Assembly: GCA_026399515.1 (NCBI GenBank)
Contig: JAPLQT010000117.1
Span: 344,257-408,256, forward strand
Length of the DNA stretch: 64,000 bases
Source: Pseudomonadota bacterium
GTDB lineage: Bacteria; Pseudomonadota; Gammaproteobacteria; Burkholderiales; Rhodocyclaceae
Direction of reading: 5' to 3'
Both the position numbers and the translations under genes were made by a program. Of the stretch, positions 36,611 to 46,154 are shown piece after piece. Each line of letters opens with the position of its first letter. Position 1 is the first letter of the stretch. The notes under the pieces were generated by a model. It ran no database searches and was not told the DNA's origin. It worked only from the letters and a program-made list of their open reading frames with translations.

Positions 36611-37839
36611 ATTCATCCGGCAATACAAACATCAACCCCTGGTTGCGCATCTTCCTGCCATTTGCCGCGGGCTATTTCCTTTCCTACTTGTTGCGCAACG
36701 TCAATGCGGTGATCGCACCGGAACTGATCCGCGACCTGGGTGTCTCGGCCGCCGACCTGGGTCTGCTGACCAGCGCCTATATGTTCGCTTTCGGCGCCTT
36801 CCAGTTGCCGCTCGGCATCCTGCTCGACCGCTACGGTCCGCGCCGCGTCGAAGCCTCGCTGCTGCTGCTGACCGCCACGGGCGCCGCACTGTTTTCCGTC
36901 GGACAGAACATGACTGAACTCGCATTGGCGCGGGCTCTGATAGGACTCGGAGTTTCCGCCTGCCTGATGGCATCCTTCAAGGCCTTCTCGCTTTGGTTCC
37001 CGATCCAGCGGCAGGCGTCGCTGAATTCCGCCATCATGGCCGCCGGTGGCCTGGGCGCACTCACCGCCAGCATGCCTCTCGGCTGGGTGCTGCCGTTGGT
37101 CGGCTGGCGCGGCATCTTCTTTGGGCTGGCGACAGTCTCCGTGCTGGCCGCCCTGATCATTTTCAGCACGCCGGAAAAAGCGGCCTCCGCCGGCAAGGAA
37201 ACCCTGGCCGAACAATTGCGCGGTGTCGCCCATGTATTCACCAGTTTTGCCTTTTGGCGTTACGCGCCGCAGACAGCCATGGTGATCGGCGGCTTCATGG
37301 CAATGCAGGGACTCTGGGCGGTACCCTGGCTGATGAATTTCTCCGGTCTGACGCGGGATGCGGCGGCCTTTCACCTGCTGCTGATGAGCGTCGGCATGCT
37401 GATCGGTTTTGTTTCGATCGCCGCCTTTGTCACCCGCCTCGCCGCACGAGGCATCTCCCCCGAACTCATCCTGACCGCCGGCATGGGCGGCGGCCTGCTC
37501 GTCACCCTACTGATCGTGATCGACGGCGCGCCCACGCAACTGCTGTGGTTCGCCATGGGCCTGGTATTCAGCGTCGGCAATCTGTCGTACGCCCTGCTTT
37601 CATCGCAATATCCAGTGCAACTGTCGGGGCGGGCAAATACCACACTGAACCTGCTCGTTTTCGTCGGCGCATTCGGCATACAGTGGGGCTTCGGCGCGGT
37701 GGTCGACGCTCACACCGCCGCCGGCCTTGCGCAACGGGATGCTTACCAGCACACCTATGCGTGGCTGCTGGGACTACAGGCGGCGAGTTTTGCGTGGTAC
37801 GTTGTCGCGGGGAAAATGCCCCAGCGCAAGTCGGGCTAA
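36607..37839 (+). CDS. Major facilitator superfamily transporter
   Basis: About 410 residues with 12 hydrophobic segments. YLLRNVNAVIAPEL in the first segment and the LLDRYGPRRVEASLLL loop between segments 2 and 3 match the MFS signature. I prefer the TTG at 36607, which has GGGAGA seven bases upstream and overlaps the kinase stop as TTGA; an ATG at 36586 is the alternative. The substrate is unknown, perhaps related to the sugar kinase just before it (inference). Confidence 0.9.
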   Translation: MNSSGNTNINPWLRIFLPFAAGYFLSYLLRNVNAVIAPELIRDLGVSAADLGLLTSAYMFAFGAFQLPLGILLDRYGPRRVEASLLLLTATGAALFSVGQNMTELALARALIGLGVSACLMASFKAFSLWFPIQRQASLNSAIMAAGGLGALTASMPLGWVLPLVGWRGIFFGLATVSVLAALIIFSTPEKAASAGKETLAEQLRGVAHVFTSFAFWRYAPQTAMVIGGFMAMQGLWAVPWLMNFSGLTRDAAAFHLLLMSVGMLIGFVSIAAFVTRLAARGISPELILTAGMGGGLLVTLLIVIDGAPTQLLWFAMGLVFSVGNLSYALLSSQYPVQLSGRANTTLNLLVFVGAFGIQWGFGAVVDAHTAAGLAQRDAYQHTYAWLLGLQAASFAWYVVAGKMPQRKSG

Positions 37840-37849
37840 GGAGCTTTCC

Positions 37850-38563
37850 ATGACCATACACGAGCAGCGTCACTACAAGTATTACGACTTCGTCATGGCC
37901 GCATTCGTCTGCGTCCTGCTGTGCTCGAACCTGATCGGCGCGGCCAAGGCGGCGCAGGTGGATCTGCCCTTTTTCGGCACGGTGATCTTCAGCGGCGGGG
38001 TGTTGTTCTTTCCGATCTCCTACATCTTCGGCGACATCCTCACCGAGGTCTATGGCTACGGCCGTGACCGCCGCGTGGTATGGGCCGGTTTCGCCGCGCT
38101 GGCTTTCGCCAGCTTCATGTCGACGGTGGTGATGGCCCTGCCGCCCGCCGCGGACGATTTCAATCGCGACTACCAGGCGCATCTGGATGCCGTTTTCGGC
38201 AACACCCCGCGCATCGTTGCGGGCTCCATGCTCGCATTCTGGTGCGGCAGTTTCGCCAACAGCTATGTCCTCGCCAAGATGAAGATCGCCACCCAGGGCA
38301 AGTGGCTGTGGAGCCGCACCATAGGCTCGACGATCATCGGCGAACTGGTCGATTCAGGGCTGTTCTATGTGATCGCCTTCTATGGCATCTGGCCCACCGC
38401 GCAGATCATCCAGGTCGCTATCGCCCAATATGCCCTCAAGACCGGCTGGGAAGTGGTGATGACGCCGGTGACCTACAAGCTGGTGAACTTCCTCAAGCGC
38501 AAGGAACATGAGGACTGGTATGACCGCAACACCGACTTCAATCCGTTCCGGATACGGATGTGA
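37850..38563 (+). CDS. Queuosine precursor transporter (YhhQ family)
   Basis: 237 residues with about six hydrophobic segments. FPISYIFGDILTEVYGYGRDRRVVWAG is the YhhQ/VUT-1 signature, and GSTIIGELVDSGLFYVIAFYG the second conserved block. It imports preQ0/preQ1 for queuosine synthesis. AAGGAG stands six bases before the ATG and overlaps the stop of the MFS gene, so both may be co-transcribed. Confidence 0.93.
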   Translation: MTIHEQRHYKYYDFVMAAFVCVLLCSNLIGAAKAAQVDLPFFGTVIFSGGVLFFPISYIFGDILTEVYGYGRDRRVVWAGFAALAFASFMSTVVMALPPAADDFNRDYQAHLDAVFGNTPRIVAGSMLAFWCGSFANSYVLAKMKIATQGKWLWSRTIGSTIIGELVDSGLFYVIAFYGIWPTAQIIQVAIAQYALKTGWEVVMTPVTYKLVNFLKRKEHEDWYDRNTDFNPFRIRM

Positions 38564-38588
38564 TCCCGGATCGTCACTAGCGCGGCGG

Positions 38589-40580
38589 TCAGAACTCCAG
38601 CGGGTCCACATCCAGATGCCAGCGCAAATCGCGCGGCGCTTTTAATTTGTACAACTGCTCAACCCAGGCTGTCAGGAAGGCCTGCAGCGCCGGTCGACTG
38701 GAGGATTCGACGAGCAGTTGCGCCCGCTCCAGGGCCATGACGCGAAACATGCGCATCGGCACCGGGTCGTAGAGACTCACGCCGGCCGGTAGTAGGGTTC
38801 GCGCCGCATCGACGGCGGTCTTAAGGAAGGCAAGCGAAGTTTCGAGTTGCCTGGCCTCGGCGCGCAGCAAGGCCTGGAAGGTGAAGGGCGGAAAACCGGC
38901 GGCGCGCCGCTCGGCGAGCTGGCTGGCGGCGAAGCGGGCGAAGTCGTGCTGCTCCAGGGCCTGATACAACGGGTGCGCCGGGTATTCGGTCTGAATCAGC
39001 ACTTCGCCGGGCAGCGCGGCGCGTCCGCTGCGGCCGCCGACCTGCATCAACTGGCTGAAGAGGCGCTCCGGCGCGCGGAAATCGGCGGCAAACAACGCGG
39101 CATCGGCGCCCACCACGCCGACCAGGGTCAACATGGGAAAGTCGTGGCCCTTGGCCAGCATCTGGGTGCCGATCAGGATATCGGCGCGGCCGCCATGGAT
39201 GGTATCGAGGATCGCCTGCCACTTGGCCGGGGTGCTGGCCGAGTCGCGGTCGACGCGCAGGATGTGCGCAGCGGGAAAACGCGCGGCCAGCGTTTCTTCG
39301 AGCCGCTGGGTGCCGCGGCCGAAGGGATGGATGTCGAGGTGGCCGCAGCCGGGGCACTGCCGTGGAATGGCTTCCTCGCAACCGCAGTGATGGCAGCGCA
39401 AACGCTTGTCGGCAAGATGCACCACCAGATTCGCCGCGCAACGCCGGCAGCGGCTCACCCAGCCGCAGGCGGGGCAAGCCAGCACCGGCGCGTAACCGCG
39501 CCGGTTGAGAAATATCAGGCTTTGCTCGCCGCGTTCCAGCCGCGTGGCGATGGCGGCCAGCAAGGCGGCGCTCATGCCGTCCTGGAGTTTTTCCCGGCGG
39601 GTATCGATGCAGCGCACGATCGGCGGCGCCAAGGCGACGGCACGCTGCGTCAATTCCAGCAACCGGTAGCGCCCGCCATCCCGGCGCGCATGGTAAAAAG
39701 TTTCCAGCGACGGTGTCGCCGAGCCGAGCACGATAGGCACGCCGAGTTGATGGGCACGCCACACCGCGACGTCGCGTGCCGAATAGCGCAGACCCTCCTG
39801 CTGCTTGAAGGACGGATCATGTTCCTCGTCGACGACGATCAGGCCGAGCCGGGGCAGTGGCGCGAACACCGCCAGGCGCGTCCCGAGAAGGATGTCGGCG
39901 CGCCCTTCGAGAGCGTCCAGGAAGCCGCGGGCGCGCGCCGCATCAGCCATGCCGCTGTGGGCGGAAACCACCAGGGCCTGCGGGAAACGCTCGGCCACGC
40001 GCCCTTCCAGTTGCGGCGTCAGGGCGATCTCCGGCACCAGCATCAACGCCTGCTTCCCTTGCGCCAGGACTTGCTCGATCAGGCGCAGATAGACTTCGGT
40101 CTTGCCACTGCCGGTGATGCCATGCAGCAGGAAGGCTGCATAGCGTCCGAATCCGGCAGCAATGCTTTCAACCGCGGCGAGCTGCTCGGGATGCAACGCT
40201 GGCAGGATCGGCGCAGGTGCTTCGGATATTACAGGCTTGGCTTTGCGTTTGGCCGGCAATTTGCCGCGGCGCAGATGAGGCGGCAGCGCCAGGGTCACGA
40301 CCTCGCCGAGCGGATGCTGGTAATAGCGACTGCAAAATTCCGTCAACGCCAACCAGTCCTCGGGCAGTACCGGCAGCCCGCGCAAGATCTCGCCTGCCTG
40401 CTTGAGTTTGTCGGGCGCTTGATCGCTGCTGTCCGTGACGGTGACGATGACACCGATCTTCTCGCCGCTGCCGAAAGGCACCCGAACACAGCGGCCGACA
40501 TCTTGCGGCTGCGCATCCGTCGACTGGTAATCGAACAGGCGCGGCAGCGGAATATCCAGGGCGACTCGCAGAATTTTCAT
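38589..40580 (-). CDS. priA: Primosomal protein N' (replication restart helicase PriA)
   Basis: 663 residues. An N-terminal DNA-binding domain is followed by a superfamily 2 helicase core with Walker A GITGSGKTEVYL and a DEEHD box, then zinc-binding Cys pairs (CPACGW, CRRC, CHHCG, CPGC) inserted between the two RecA-like lobes. It binds stalled forks and loads the replisome. Length is normal for a slightly short PriA. Monocistronic on this strand. Confidence 0.96.
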   Translation of the reverse strand: MKILRVALDIPLPRLFDYQSTDAQPQDVGRCVRVPFGSGEKIGVIVTVTDSSDQAPDKLKQAGEILRGLPVLPEDWLALTEFCSRYYQHPLGEVVTLALPPHLRRGKLPAKRKAKPVISEAPAPILPALHPEQLAAVESIAAGFGRYAAFLLHGITGSGKTEVYLRLIEQVLAQGKQALMLVPEIALTPQLEGRVAERFPQALVVSAHSGMADAARARGFLDALEGRADILLGTRLAVFAPLPRLGLIVVDEEHDPSFKQQEGLRYSARDVAVWRAHQLGVPIVLGSATPSLETFYHARRDGGRYRLLELTQRAVALAPPIVRCIDTRREKLQDGMSAALLAAIATRLERGEQSLIFLNRRGYAPVLACPACGWVSRCRRCAANLVVHLADKRLRCHHCGCEEAIPRQCPGCGHLDIHPFGRGTQRLEETLAARFPAAHILRVDRDSASTPAKWQAILDTIHGGRADILIGTQMLAKGHDFPMLTLVGVVGADAALFAADFRAPERLFSQLMQVGGRSGRAALPGEVLIQTEYPAHPLYQALEQHDFARFAASQLAERRAAGFPPFTFQALLRAEARQLETSLAFLKTAVDAARTLLPAGVSLYDPVPMRMFRVMALERAQLLVESSSRPALQAFLTAWVEQLYKLKAPRDLRWHLDVDPLEF

Positions 40581-40955
40581 GCTTCCTTCAACGATCAGAT
40601 GCTTGCCTGACTATCGTCGACCCAACTTTGGCATTACCTTCTAATCCATTGCTCACAAAGGAGAATGCACTTACCCACTTCTCTTGTGGATAGTTTTGTG
40701 AGCAATTGCCGGGATATTCACGCAGATCGGCGCCAGACAAGGCGATACGCCTAGGTAACCAATTCCTAATACGGATAATATCCCTAATAATCAATTCGAT
40801 ACGATGCCGGTAAATATATCGGGGGGAATTGGGTCGATAAATCAAGGCAGAGCGCGTTTCTGTGCATAAGTCAAGCGCCGGTGCCGGTTTCGGGAGCCCC
40901 AGGCAGGCAGGCCTCAAGGGGCCATTTGCCTTGATCGGCAAGCCGGGCCGGGGGT
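40581..40955. other. Intergenic region between hemE and priA
   Basis: About 375 bases without a supported gene. It holds a 12-bp inverted repeat (40648-40659 with 40695-40706) and a TGTGGATAG (40685-40693) one base away from a DnaA box; a related TGTGCATAA follows at about 40861. Promoter signals for priA (minus strand) should lie here. Confidence 0.45.
40648..40706. repeat. 12-bp inverted repeat with inner stem
   Basis: ATTGCTCACAAA at 40648-40659 is the exact reverse complement of TTTGTGAGCAAT at 40695-40706. Between them CCAC and GTGG form a smaller stem around TTCTCTT. It could be a cruciform, an operator, or part of a terminator behind hemE; no T run is seen. Confidence 0.7.
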
Positions 40956-42032
40956 CTAGGACCGATGAAATTGCCGGCTATATTCGTGGACTGCGTTGAC
41001 CAGCGCCGACACATTCTGGGGCGGTGTGAATTGGGATATGCCATGGCCGAGATTGAAAACATGGCCGCCGCCTGGACCGGCGGAATGGAAATCGTCGACG
41101 ACTCGCCTGGCTTCTGCGGCGATCGCTTCGGGCGATGCAAACAGCGCAATCGGGTCGAGGTTTCCCTGTAGGCTGACGCGATCCGCAACCCGCCGGCGTG
41201 ATTCGGCCAGGCTGGAGGTCCAGTCCAGCCCGACTGCATCGCAGCCGATGGCGGCAATGTCTTCCAACCATAGGCCGCCGCCCTTGGTGAAGACGATGCT
41301 GGGCACCCGCTCGCCGTCGTGCTCCTTGGTCAAGCCGGCGACGATGCGTTGCAGGTAGGCGAGAGAGAACTCGCGATAAGCCCGGTGCGACAGCGCGCCG
41401 CCCCAGGTGTCGAAAATCATTACTGCCTGGGCACCGGATTCGATCTGCGCATTGAGGTAGCTGATCACCGAGCGGGTCGTCACATCGAGGACGTGATGCA
41501 GCAGATCGGGCCGATCGTAGAGCATGGTCTTGACGCGACGGAAGTCGTCCGAGGCACCGCCTTCTATCATGTAGCAGGCCAGCGTAAAGGGGCTGCCGGA
41601 AAAACCGATCAAGGGCACGGAGTTGTCCAGCGCCTTGCGGATTTCCTTCACCGCGTCCATTACATAACGCAAGTGGTCATAGGGATCGGGTGGTGCCAGC
41701 GCCCGGATCTCCCATTCCTCGCGCAGCGGACGCTCGAATTTTGGTCCTTCGCCTTCGGCGAAATACAGACCGAGTCCCATGGCGTCGGGCACGGTGAGGA
41801 TGTCCGAGAACAGGATGGCGGCGTCGAGTTCGAAACGCGCCAGCGGTTGCAGCGTGACCTCGCATGCCATGCTGGGGGACTTGCAAAGATTCATGAAATT
41901 GCCGGCCCGCCGCCGTGTCTCGCAGTACTCGGGAAGATAACGGCCCGCCTGGCGCATCAACCAGACGGGGGTATATTCGACCGGCTCGCGCAACAGAGCG
42001 CGCAGGAATGTATCGTTCTTGGGGCGGGTCAT
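40956..42032 (-). CDS. hemE: Uroporphyrinogen decarboxylase
   Basis: 358 residues. The N-terminal signature [15 protein letters not shown] carries the substrate-binding Arg residues; [16 protein letters not shown] and GGNLD-like QGNLDP segments match HemE. It decarboxylates uroporphyrinogen III to coproporphyrinogen III in heme synthesis. Length is typical. Confidence 0.97.
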   Translation of the reverse strand: MTRPKNDTFLRALLREPVEYTPVWLMRQAGRYLPEYCETRRRAGNFMNLCKSPSMACEVTLQPLARFELDAAILFSDILTVPDAMGLGLYFAEGEGPKFERPLREEWEIRALAPPDPYDHLRYVMDAVKEIRKALDNSVPLIGFSGSPFTLACYMIEGGASDDFRRVKTMLYDRPDLLHHVLDVTTRSVISYLNAQIESGAQAVMIFDTWGGALSHRAYREFSLAYLQRIVAGLTKEHDGERVPSIVFTKGGGLWLEDIAAIGCDAVGLDWTSSLAESRRRVADRVSLQGNLDPIALFASPEAIAAEARRVVDDFHSAGPGGGHVFNLGHGISQFTPPQNVSALVNAVHEYSRQFHRS

Positions 42033-42115
42033 GGACTCAAATCAACCTGTGCGTGTTTTATCGGTAAGGCATTTTACGCCGATATGCCGGCCCTTCGCCC
42101 GTAAAGTGGTCATTG

Positions 42116-43372
42116 CTAGTCCTCCTCCTTCTTGCCGGGACGCAATCCGAGATCCTTGAACTTGCGGTATAGATGGGTCCGCTCCAGGCCGGTCTTCTCG
42201 GCCAGACGCGTCATATTGGCGCCGTCGAGGCGAATGTGATGCTCGAAATAGAGACGCTCGAAAGCTTCTCGCGCTTCGCGCAACGGCAGCATCAAGACTT
42301 CCGGCGGCAGGCCGGCAGCGGCAATGCTCGTGGACCTCGCCAAGGTGATCAGGCGCAGCACATCTTCGGGGAGAATCTCTTCTTCCAGCGCGGCCACGGT
42401 CAGGGATTTCACGGCGCTCTTGAGCTCCCCGTAACCTCCCGGCCAGGCATGCTGGCGCAACGCGTTGAGCGCCGCCGTGGAAAAACGCCTCGCGGACACC
42501 TCTCCCGATTCGATGAGTTGGGTCAGGAGATGGGTGGCGATTTCCGGAATCTCATCGCGCAATTCAGCCAGTGCCGGCACTCCGAGGCAGACATCGAACA
42601 GATAGGTCAGTTGTGTTTCCTCCCAGCCCTGTCCCAGCAGCGCCGCGGTATCCAGGGTTGTGGCGGCAACCAGCCGCAAGTCGTACTTCTCCAGCCGTTC
42701 GGCGGCAAACATCAGGTTTTTTTGTTGCAAGCGCGACAGATGTCCCAGTTCTTCTGCAAACAGCACGCCGCCGCTGGCCGCCCGCAAGGCTTCCAGGGTC
42801 AACGGTGCGCTGTCCTGCGACAGGTCGAGCCAGGCCTTGCCTGGCAAGTGCAGGGTCCGCGCAACCAGTTCGACGATGCCGCCGGGCGCCGACCTGAACA
42901 TCACCGAGCGGCTCTTGGACGCGACCTGCTCCAGGCGTTTCCGGAGATCACGCAACGGCACCGAGCGGGAAAAGGCGGTCAGCGACAAGCTGCCGGCAAC
43001 CAGCATCGGAGCCTTGGCCAATCCCTTCTTCACCGCACCCAGCAATTTTTGCAAGGCAATCGGTTTTTCGAGAAAGTCCAGCGCGCCGATCCGTGTGGCT
43101 TCCACGGCGGTGTCGATGGTTCCGTGTCCCGACATCATGATCACCGGCATGGTCAGCTGGCCTCCGCCAGCCCATTCCTTGAGCAGGGTAATCCCGTCGG
43201 TATCGGGCATCCAGATATCCAGCAATACCAGGTCGGGGCGACTCGTGTTACGTGCCTGGCGAGCGGCGCCGGCATTTTCGGCAAGCCAGACTTCGTGTCC
43301 CTCGTCGGTCAGAATTTCCGAGAGCAGTTCACGAATTCCCATTTCATCATCGACTACGAGTATTTGTGCCAT
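42116..43372 (-). CDS. NtrX-like response regulator with degenerate AAA+ domain
   Basis: 418 residues. A complete receiver domain (DDE cluster, LLDIWMPDTDG phospho-Asp, EKPI Lys) is followed by a region with the shape of a sigma-54 activator AAA+ domain, but the Walker A GESGTGKE box and the GAFTGA loop are missing. The end shows HAWPGGYGELKSAVKSL, equivalent to WPGNVRELRN, and a Fis-type HTH (NMTRLAEKTGLERTHLYRKF). It therefore probably binds DNA without acting as a sigma-54 ATPase. It follows the NtrY-like kinase by 17 bases. Confidence 0.9.
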   Translation of the reverse strand: MAQILVVDDEMGIRELLSEILTDEGHEVWLAENAGAARQARNTSRPDLVLLDIWMPDTDGITLLKEWAGGGQLTMPVIMMSGHGTIDTAVEATRIGALDFLEKPIALQKLLGAVKKGLAKAPMLVAGSLSLTAFSRSVPLRDLRKRLEQVASKSRSVMFRSAPGGIVELVARTLHLPGKAWLDLSQDSAPLTLEALRAASGGVLFAEELGHLSRLQQKNLMFAAERLEKYDLRLVAATTLDTAALLGQGWEETQLTYLFDVCLGVPALAELRDEIPEIATHLLTQLIESGEVSARRFSTAALNALRQHAWPGGYGELKSAVKSLTVAALEEEILPEDVLRLITLARSTSIAAAGLPPEVLMLPLREAREAFERLYFEHHIRLDGANMTRLAEKTGLERTHLYRKFKDLGLRPGKKEED

Positions 43373-43389
43373 AGGTATATGTCAGTCAA

Positions 43390-45531
43390 TCATGCCGCCA
43401 AAGGCAGCCTTATGGATACTTCCGCGCCGTGCGGCTTACGGTTGGAGATGCGTACTTCACCATGGTGCTCATCGACTATTTTCTTGACGATCGCCAAGCC
43501 CAGGCCACTCCCCTTGTCCTTGGTGGTGACATATGGCTCCAAGGCATGCGCCAGGATTCGGGCCGGAAAACCGCCGCCGTTGTCGCTCACCCCCAGCACC
43601 ACGCTCTGGTCCTCGCGTCGCGTGACGATGAGGATTTCCGGGTGGATGGCGGGATCCAGGACATCTTCCGCCGCTTCCTCGGCATTGGTAAGCAAGTTGT
43701 GGATCACCTGTCTCAATTGCGTCGCGTCTCCCGTCACCCTTGGCAGGCCGGGTGCCAATTCCGTTGCCACCTTGGCGCGTGAGTTCTCGTAGAGTCCCAG
43801 CACTTCCATCACCAGGGCATTCAGATCCAGCGGCTGCAATTGCGCCGGTGGCGTGCGGGCATAGTCACGGAAATCGTTGACCATGTTCTTCATCGCCTCG
43901 ACCTGATTGACGATGGTCTTGGTCGCACGATCCAGCATCGCCCGGCCGTCCGCGTCGAGCTTGTCCGCGAGCTTGAGCTGCAAACGCTCCGCAGAAAGCT
44001 GGATCGGCGTGAGCGGGTTCTTGATTTCATGGGCCAGGCGCCGCGCCACCTCTCCCCAGGCCGCGGAACGCTGGGCAGCGATGAGTTGGGTGATGTCGTC
44101 GAACACCACCACGAATCCGCCGCCGCCAGCTTCGGGCAAGGTCGAACCCCTCAGCAGCAGCACCTGCGTGGCGCCTTCGCTATGTTCTATATCGATCTGT
44201 CGCTGCCACTCCCGGCCTGGCAATCCTTGTGGGGGAATGCCGTCAAAGCCTTCGCGGATCGCCTCGACCAGCGTCTCATGCCGCTTCCATCCGGACAGCG
44301 GCAGGCCTTCGAGGGCGCGGAGATTGTCCTCGAGAATGGCGCTGGCGCCGTGATTGGTGGCACGCAGCACGAAGTCGCCGTCGAAAGCCAGCACCCCCGC
44401 GGAGAGATTCGCCAGCACGCTTTCAAGATAGGCACGCGCCGCTTCGACCTGTCCGCGATGCCTCTCGGTCTCATGCCGCGCATCGTCGAGCTGGCGGGTC
44501 ATGCGATTGAAGGATTGCGTCAATACGCCCATTTCGTCATGCGTTTCCAGCGCCGCACGCGGCGTGAAGTCTCCGGCCGCCACCGCCTGGGTTCCTTCGG
44601 CCAGGATCAGCAAGGGCTCCGCCAGGCGCTTCGCCAGGAAGAAAGCCAGGGCAATCGCGGCGAACAAGGCCAGCAGCAGGGTCAGGGTTAGGGTCAGGGT
44701 ATAAATGCGCTTCAGGCCTTCGCGGCCCACCGACAATTCCTGGTAGTCGCGGTAGGCGGCCTCGACGCTGGCGGCGCTCTTGGCGATGGCGGGGGCCACC
44801 GGCTGTGTCACTTGCAATACGCGCGTTTCCACGGTCAACGCGCTGCCGGTCACCGGCATCAGCACTCGCAGCGTCAGCCCAGTGGTGGCATCACCCTCCA
44901 CCTGCGACAGGCCGCGGCCCTGACGCGCCTGGCGCAACTGGGCGGCGCTGGGTAGGTCGGGCAGGAGCTTGTCCATGTCGACTGAACTGCTCGCCAATAC
45001 CTGCCCCGAGCTGGTCAATAAGGTTGCCGTTTGGGCGCCGGCATGCTCACGCAAGCGATTCAACTGCGTTGCCCGCATTACCTTGGAATCTCCGGCATCC
45101 CCCAGATCGATCGCCATGCCGCGGGCCTTTTCGGTCAGTTCGGCGAGCTGGCTGTCGAGCACATTGCGCCCCAGGTTGAGACCGCCCTCCAGGGCACTAT
45201 CGACACGCACATCGAACCACGATTCGATGCTGTTCATGGCGAATTGCAGAGATACACCGTACACCAGTGCCCCCGGCAGAACCGCCATCAAGGCCAGCAT
45301 CAACATCAGCCTGGATTTGAGGCGGGAGCCGAACACCCGCAGTCGATACTCGCGCCACATGGTGCGCAACTGCACCACCACCAGCACCACCAAGGCCAGT
45401 ACGACGGCTGCATTGAGGCCCAGCAGCAACGGGTAGTTATTCACGAACAGCGCAGTGTTGGCGCTGGCCGAAGCCAGCAGGAACAGCAGGATCACTCCTA
45501 TCGCCGCGGCGACGATGGCAAGGATTCTCAT
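43390..45531 (-). CDS. NtrY-like membrane sensor histidine kinase
   Basis: 713 residues. Two N-terminal TM segments, a cytosolic loop, a third TM, a periplasmic region and a fourth TM (with a TLTLTLTL run) precede HAMP (about 305-365), PAS (about 370-480), HisKA with phospho-His in RRLAHEIKNPLTPIQLSAERL, and HATPase with VSDNGGGF and KGSGLGLAIVKKI. The gene order with DUF4390, rsmB and the NtrX-like regulator is conserved in Betaproteobacteria. It overlaps the DUF4390 gene by ATGA. Confidence 0.94.
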   Translation of the reverse strand: MRILAIVAAAIGVILLFLLASASANTALFVNNYPLLLGLNAAVVLALVVLVVVQLRTMWREYRLRVFGSRLKSRLMLMLALMAVLPGALVYGVSLQFAMNSIESWFDVRVDSALEGGLNLGRNVLDSQLAELTEKARGMAIDLGDAGDSKVMRATQLNRLREHAGAQTATLLTSSGQVLASSSVDMDKLLPDLPSAAQLRQARQGRGLSQVEGDATTGLTLRVLMPVTGSALTVETRVLQVTQPVAPAIAKSAASVEAAYRDYQELSVGREGLKRIYTLTLTLTLLLALFAAIALAFFLAKRLAEPLLILAEGTQAVAAGDFTPRAALETHDEMGVLTQSFNRMTRQLDDARHETERHRGQVEAARAYLESVLANLSAGVLAFDGDFVLRATNHGASAILEDNLRALEGLPLSGWKRHETLVEAIREGFDGIPPQGLPGREWQRQIDIEHSEGATQVLLLRGSTLPEAGGGGFVVVFDDITQLIAAQRSAAWGEVARRLAHEIKNPLTPIQLSAERLQLKLADKLDADGRAMLDRATKTIVNQVEAMKNMVNDFRDYARTPPAQLQPLDLNALVMEVLGLYENSRAKVATELAPGLPRVTGDATQLRQVIHNLLTNAEEAAEDVLDPAIHPEILIVTRREDQSVVLGVSDNGGGFPARILAHALEPYVTTKDKGSGLGLAIVKKIVDEHHGEVRISNRKPHGAEVSIRLPLAA
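44677..44700. repeat. Hexanucleotide repeat, four units, inside the ntrY-like gene
   Basis: Four 6-base units on the plus strand (CAGGGT, CAGGGT, TAGGGT, CAGGGT) encode alternating Thr-Leu in the last TM helix of the kinase. Unit number changes would keep frame and alter the helix length by two residues. Confidence 0.7.
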
Positions 45532-46154
45532 TTCGTCTCCCGTTCCTGCGCGGCAGCCGGACCGCTAGTCGGGGTGAACTGCCAGCGCCACACCTTGGCC
45601 TCGACCTGCCAGTCCTTGTTGGCGATGGCATCGACCTGCAAGGGCTTGGGCAGTTGCTGCCGGTCCAGCGCCAGGCGCAGAGCCACCTGGTAGGTTTCGC
45701 CTAGCTTCAGAGCGTTCTTGTCGGCAACCGTGAGCGCCGCCACACGTCCCATCACGCGCAGCGCTTCGTTCAGCGAAGTGAAATTCTGGTGCAGCGTGCC
45801 ACCGCTGGAAAGCCGGTACTGGCGCGTCAGAGGGATATATGCAAGCCGATAGCTGAGACTGCGGCCGGCAATATGCTCACTGGGCCAATACCAGCGATTG
45901 CGGGTAATCTCCAGTTCGAGGACGAAATACAGCGGCACTCCGCGCGACACCGCGTCCTCGAAATGGGTGCCAAGATCGATGTCGAATTCGGCGGAGAGCA
46001 CATAGGCATCTTCGCCGGCGGTCAGGTTGGCGGCGGACGGCTCGATCCTGCCGGCCCAGCTCACCGCGCTCAGGCCGAGCAGGCAAGCGGCGAATATCAG
46101 TCGCAGCAGGGATTTATTCAAGTTTCTGCAACAAGACATAGAAAAAACCGTCAT
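45528..46154 (-). CDS. DUF4390 domain protein
   Basis: 208 residues from the ATG at 46154, or 203 from an ATG five codons later. A signal peptide (LLRLIFAACLLGLSAVSWA) leads into a beta-rich exported domain with AEFDIDLGTHFEDAVSRGVPLYFVLELEITR, the DUF4390 signature. Function unknown. It overlaps the rsmB end and the ntrY-like start, so translation is likely coupled in this string; it may act with the kinase in the envelope (inference). Confidence 0.88.
   Translation of the reverse strand: MTVFSMSCCRNLNKSLLRLIFAACLLGLSAVSWAGRIEPSAANLTAGEDAYVLSAEFDIDLGTHFEDAVSRGVPLYFVLELEITRNRWYWPSEHIAGRSLSYRLAYIPLTRQYRLSSGGTLHQNFTSLNEALRVMGRVAALTVADKNALKLGETYQVALRLALDRQQLPKPLQVDAIANKDWQVEAKVWRWQFTPTSGPAAAQERETK

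Noticed and set aside
38847..40610. Plus-strand open frame of 587 codons opposite priA
   Set aside because: Shadow of priA, which has the full set of helicase and zinc motifs.
42173..43792. Plus-strand open frame of 539 codons opposite the ntrX/ntrY-like genes
   Set aside because: Runs across two real genes on the other strand and lacks domain features.
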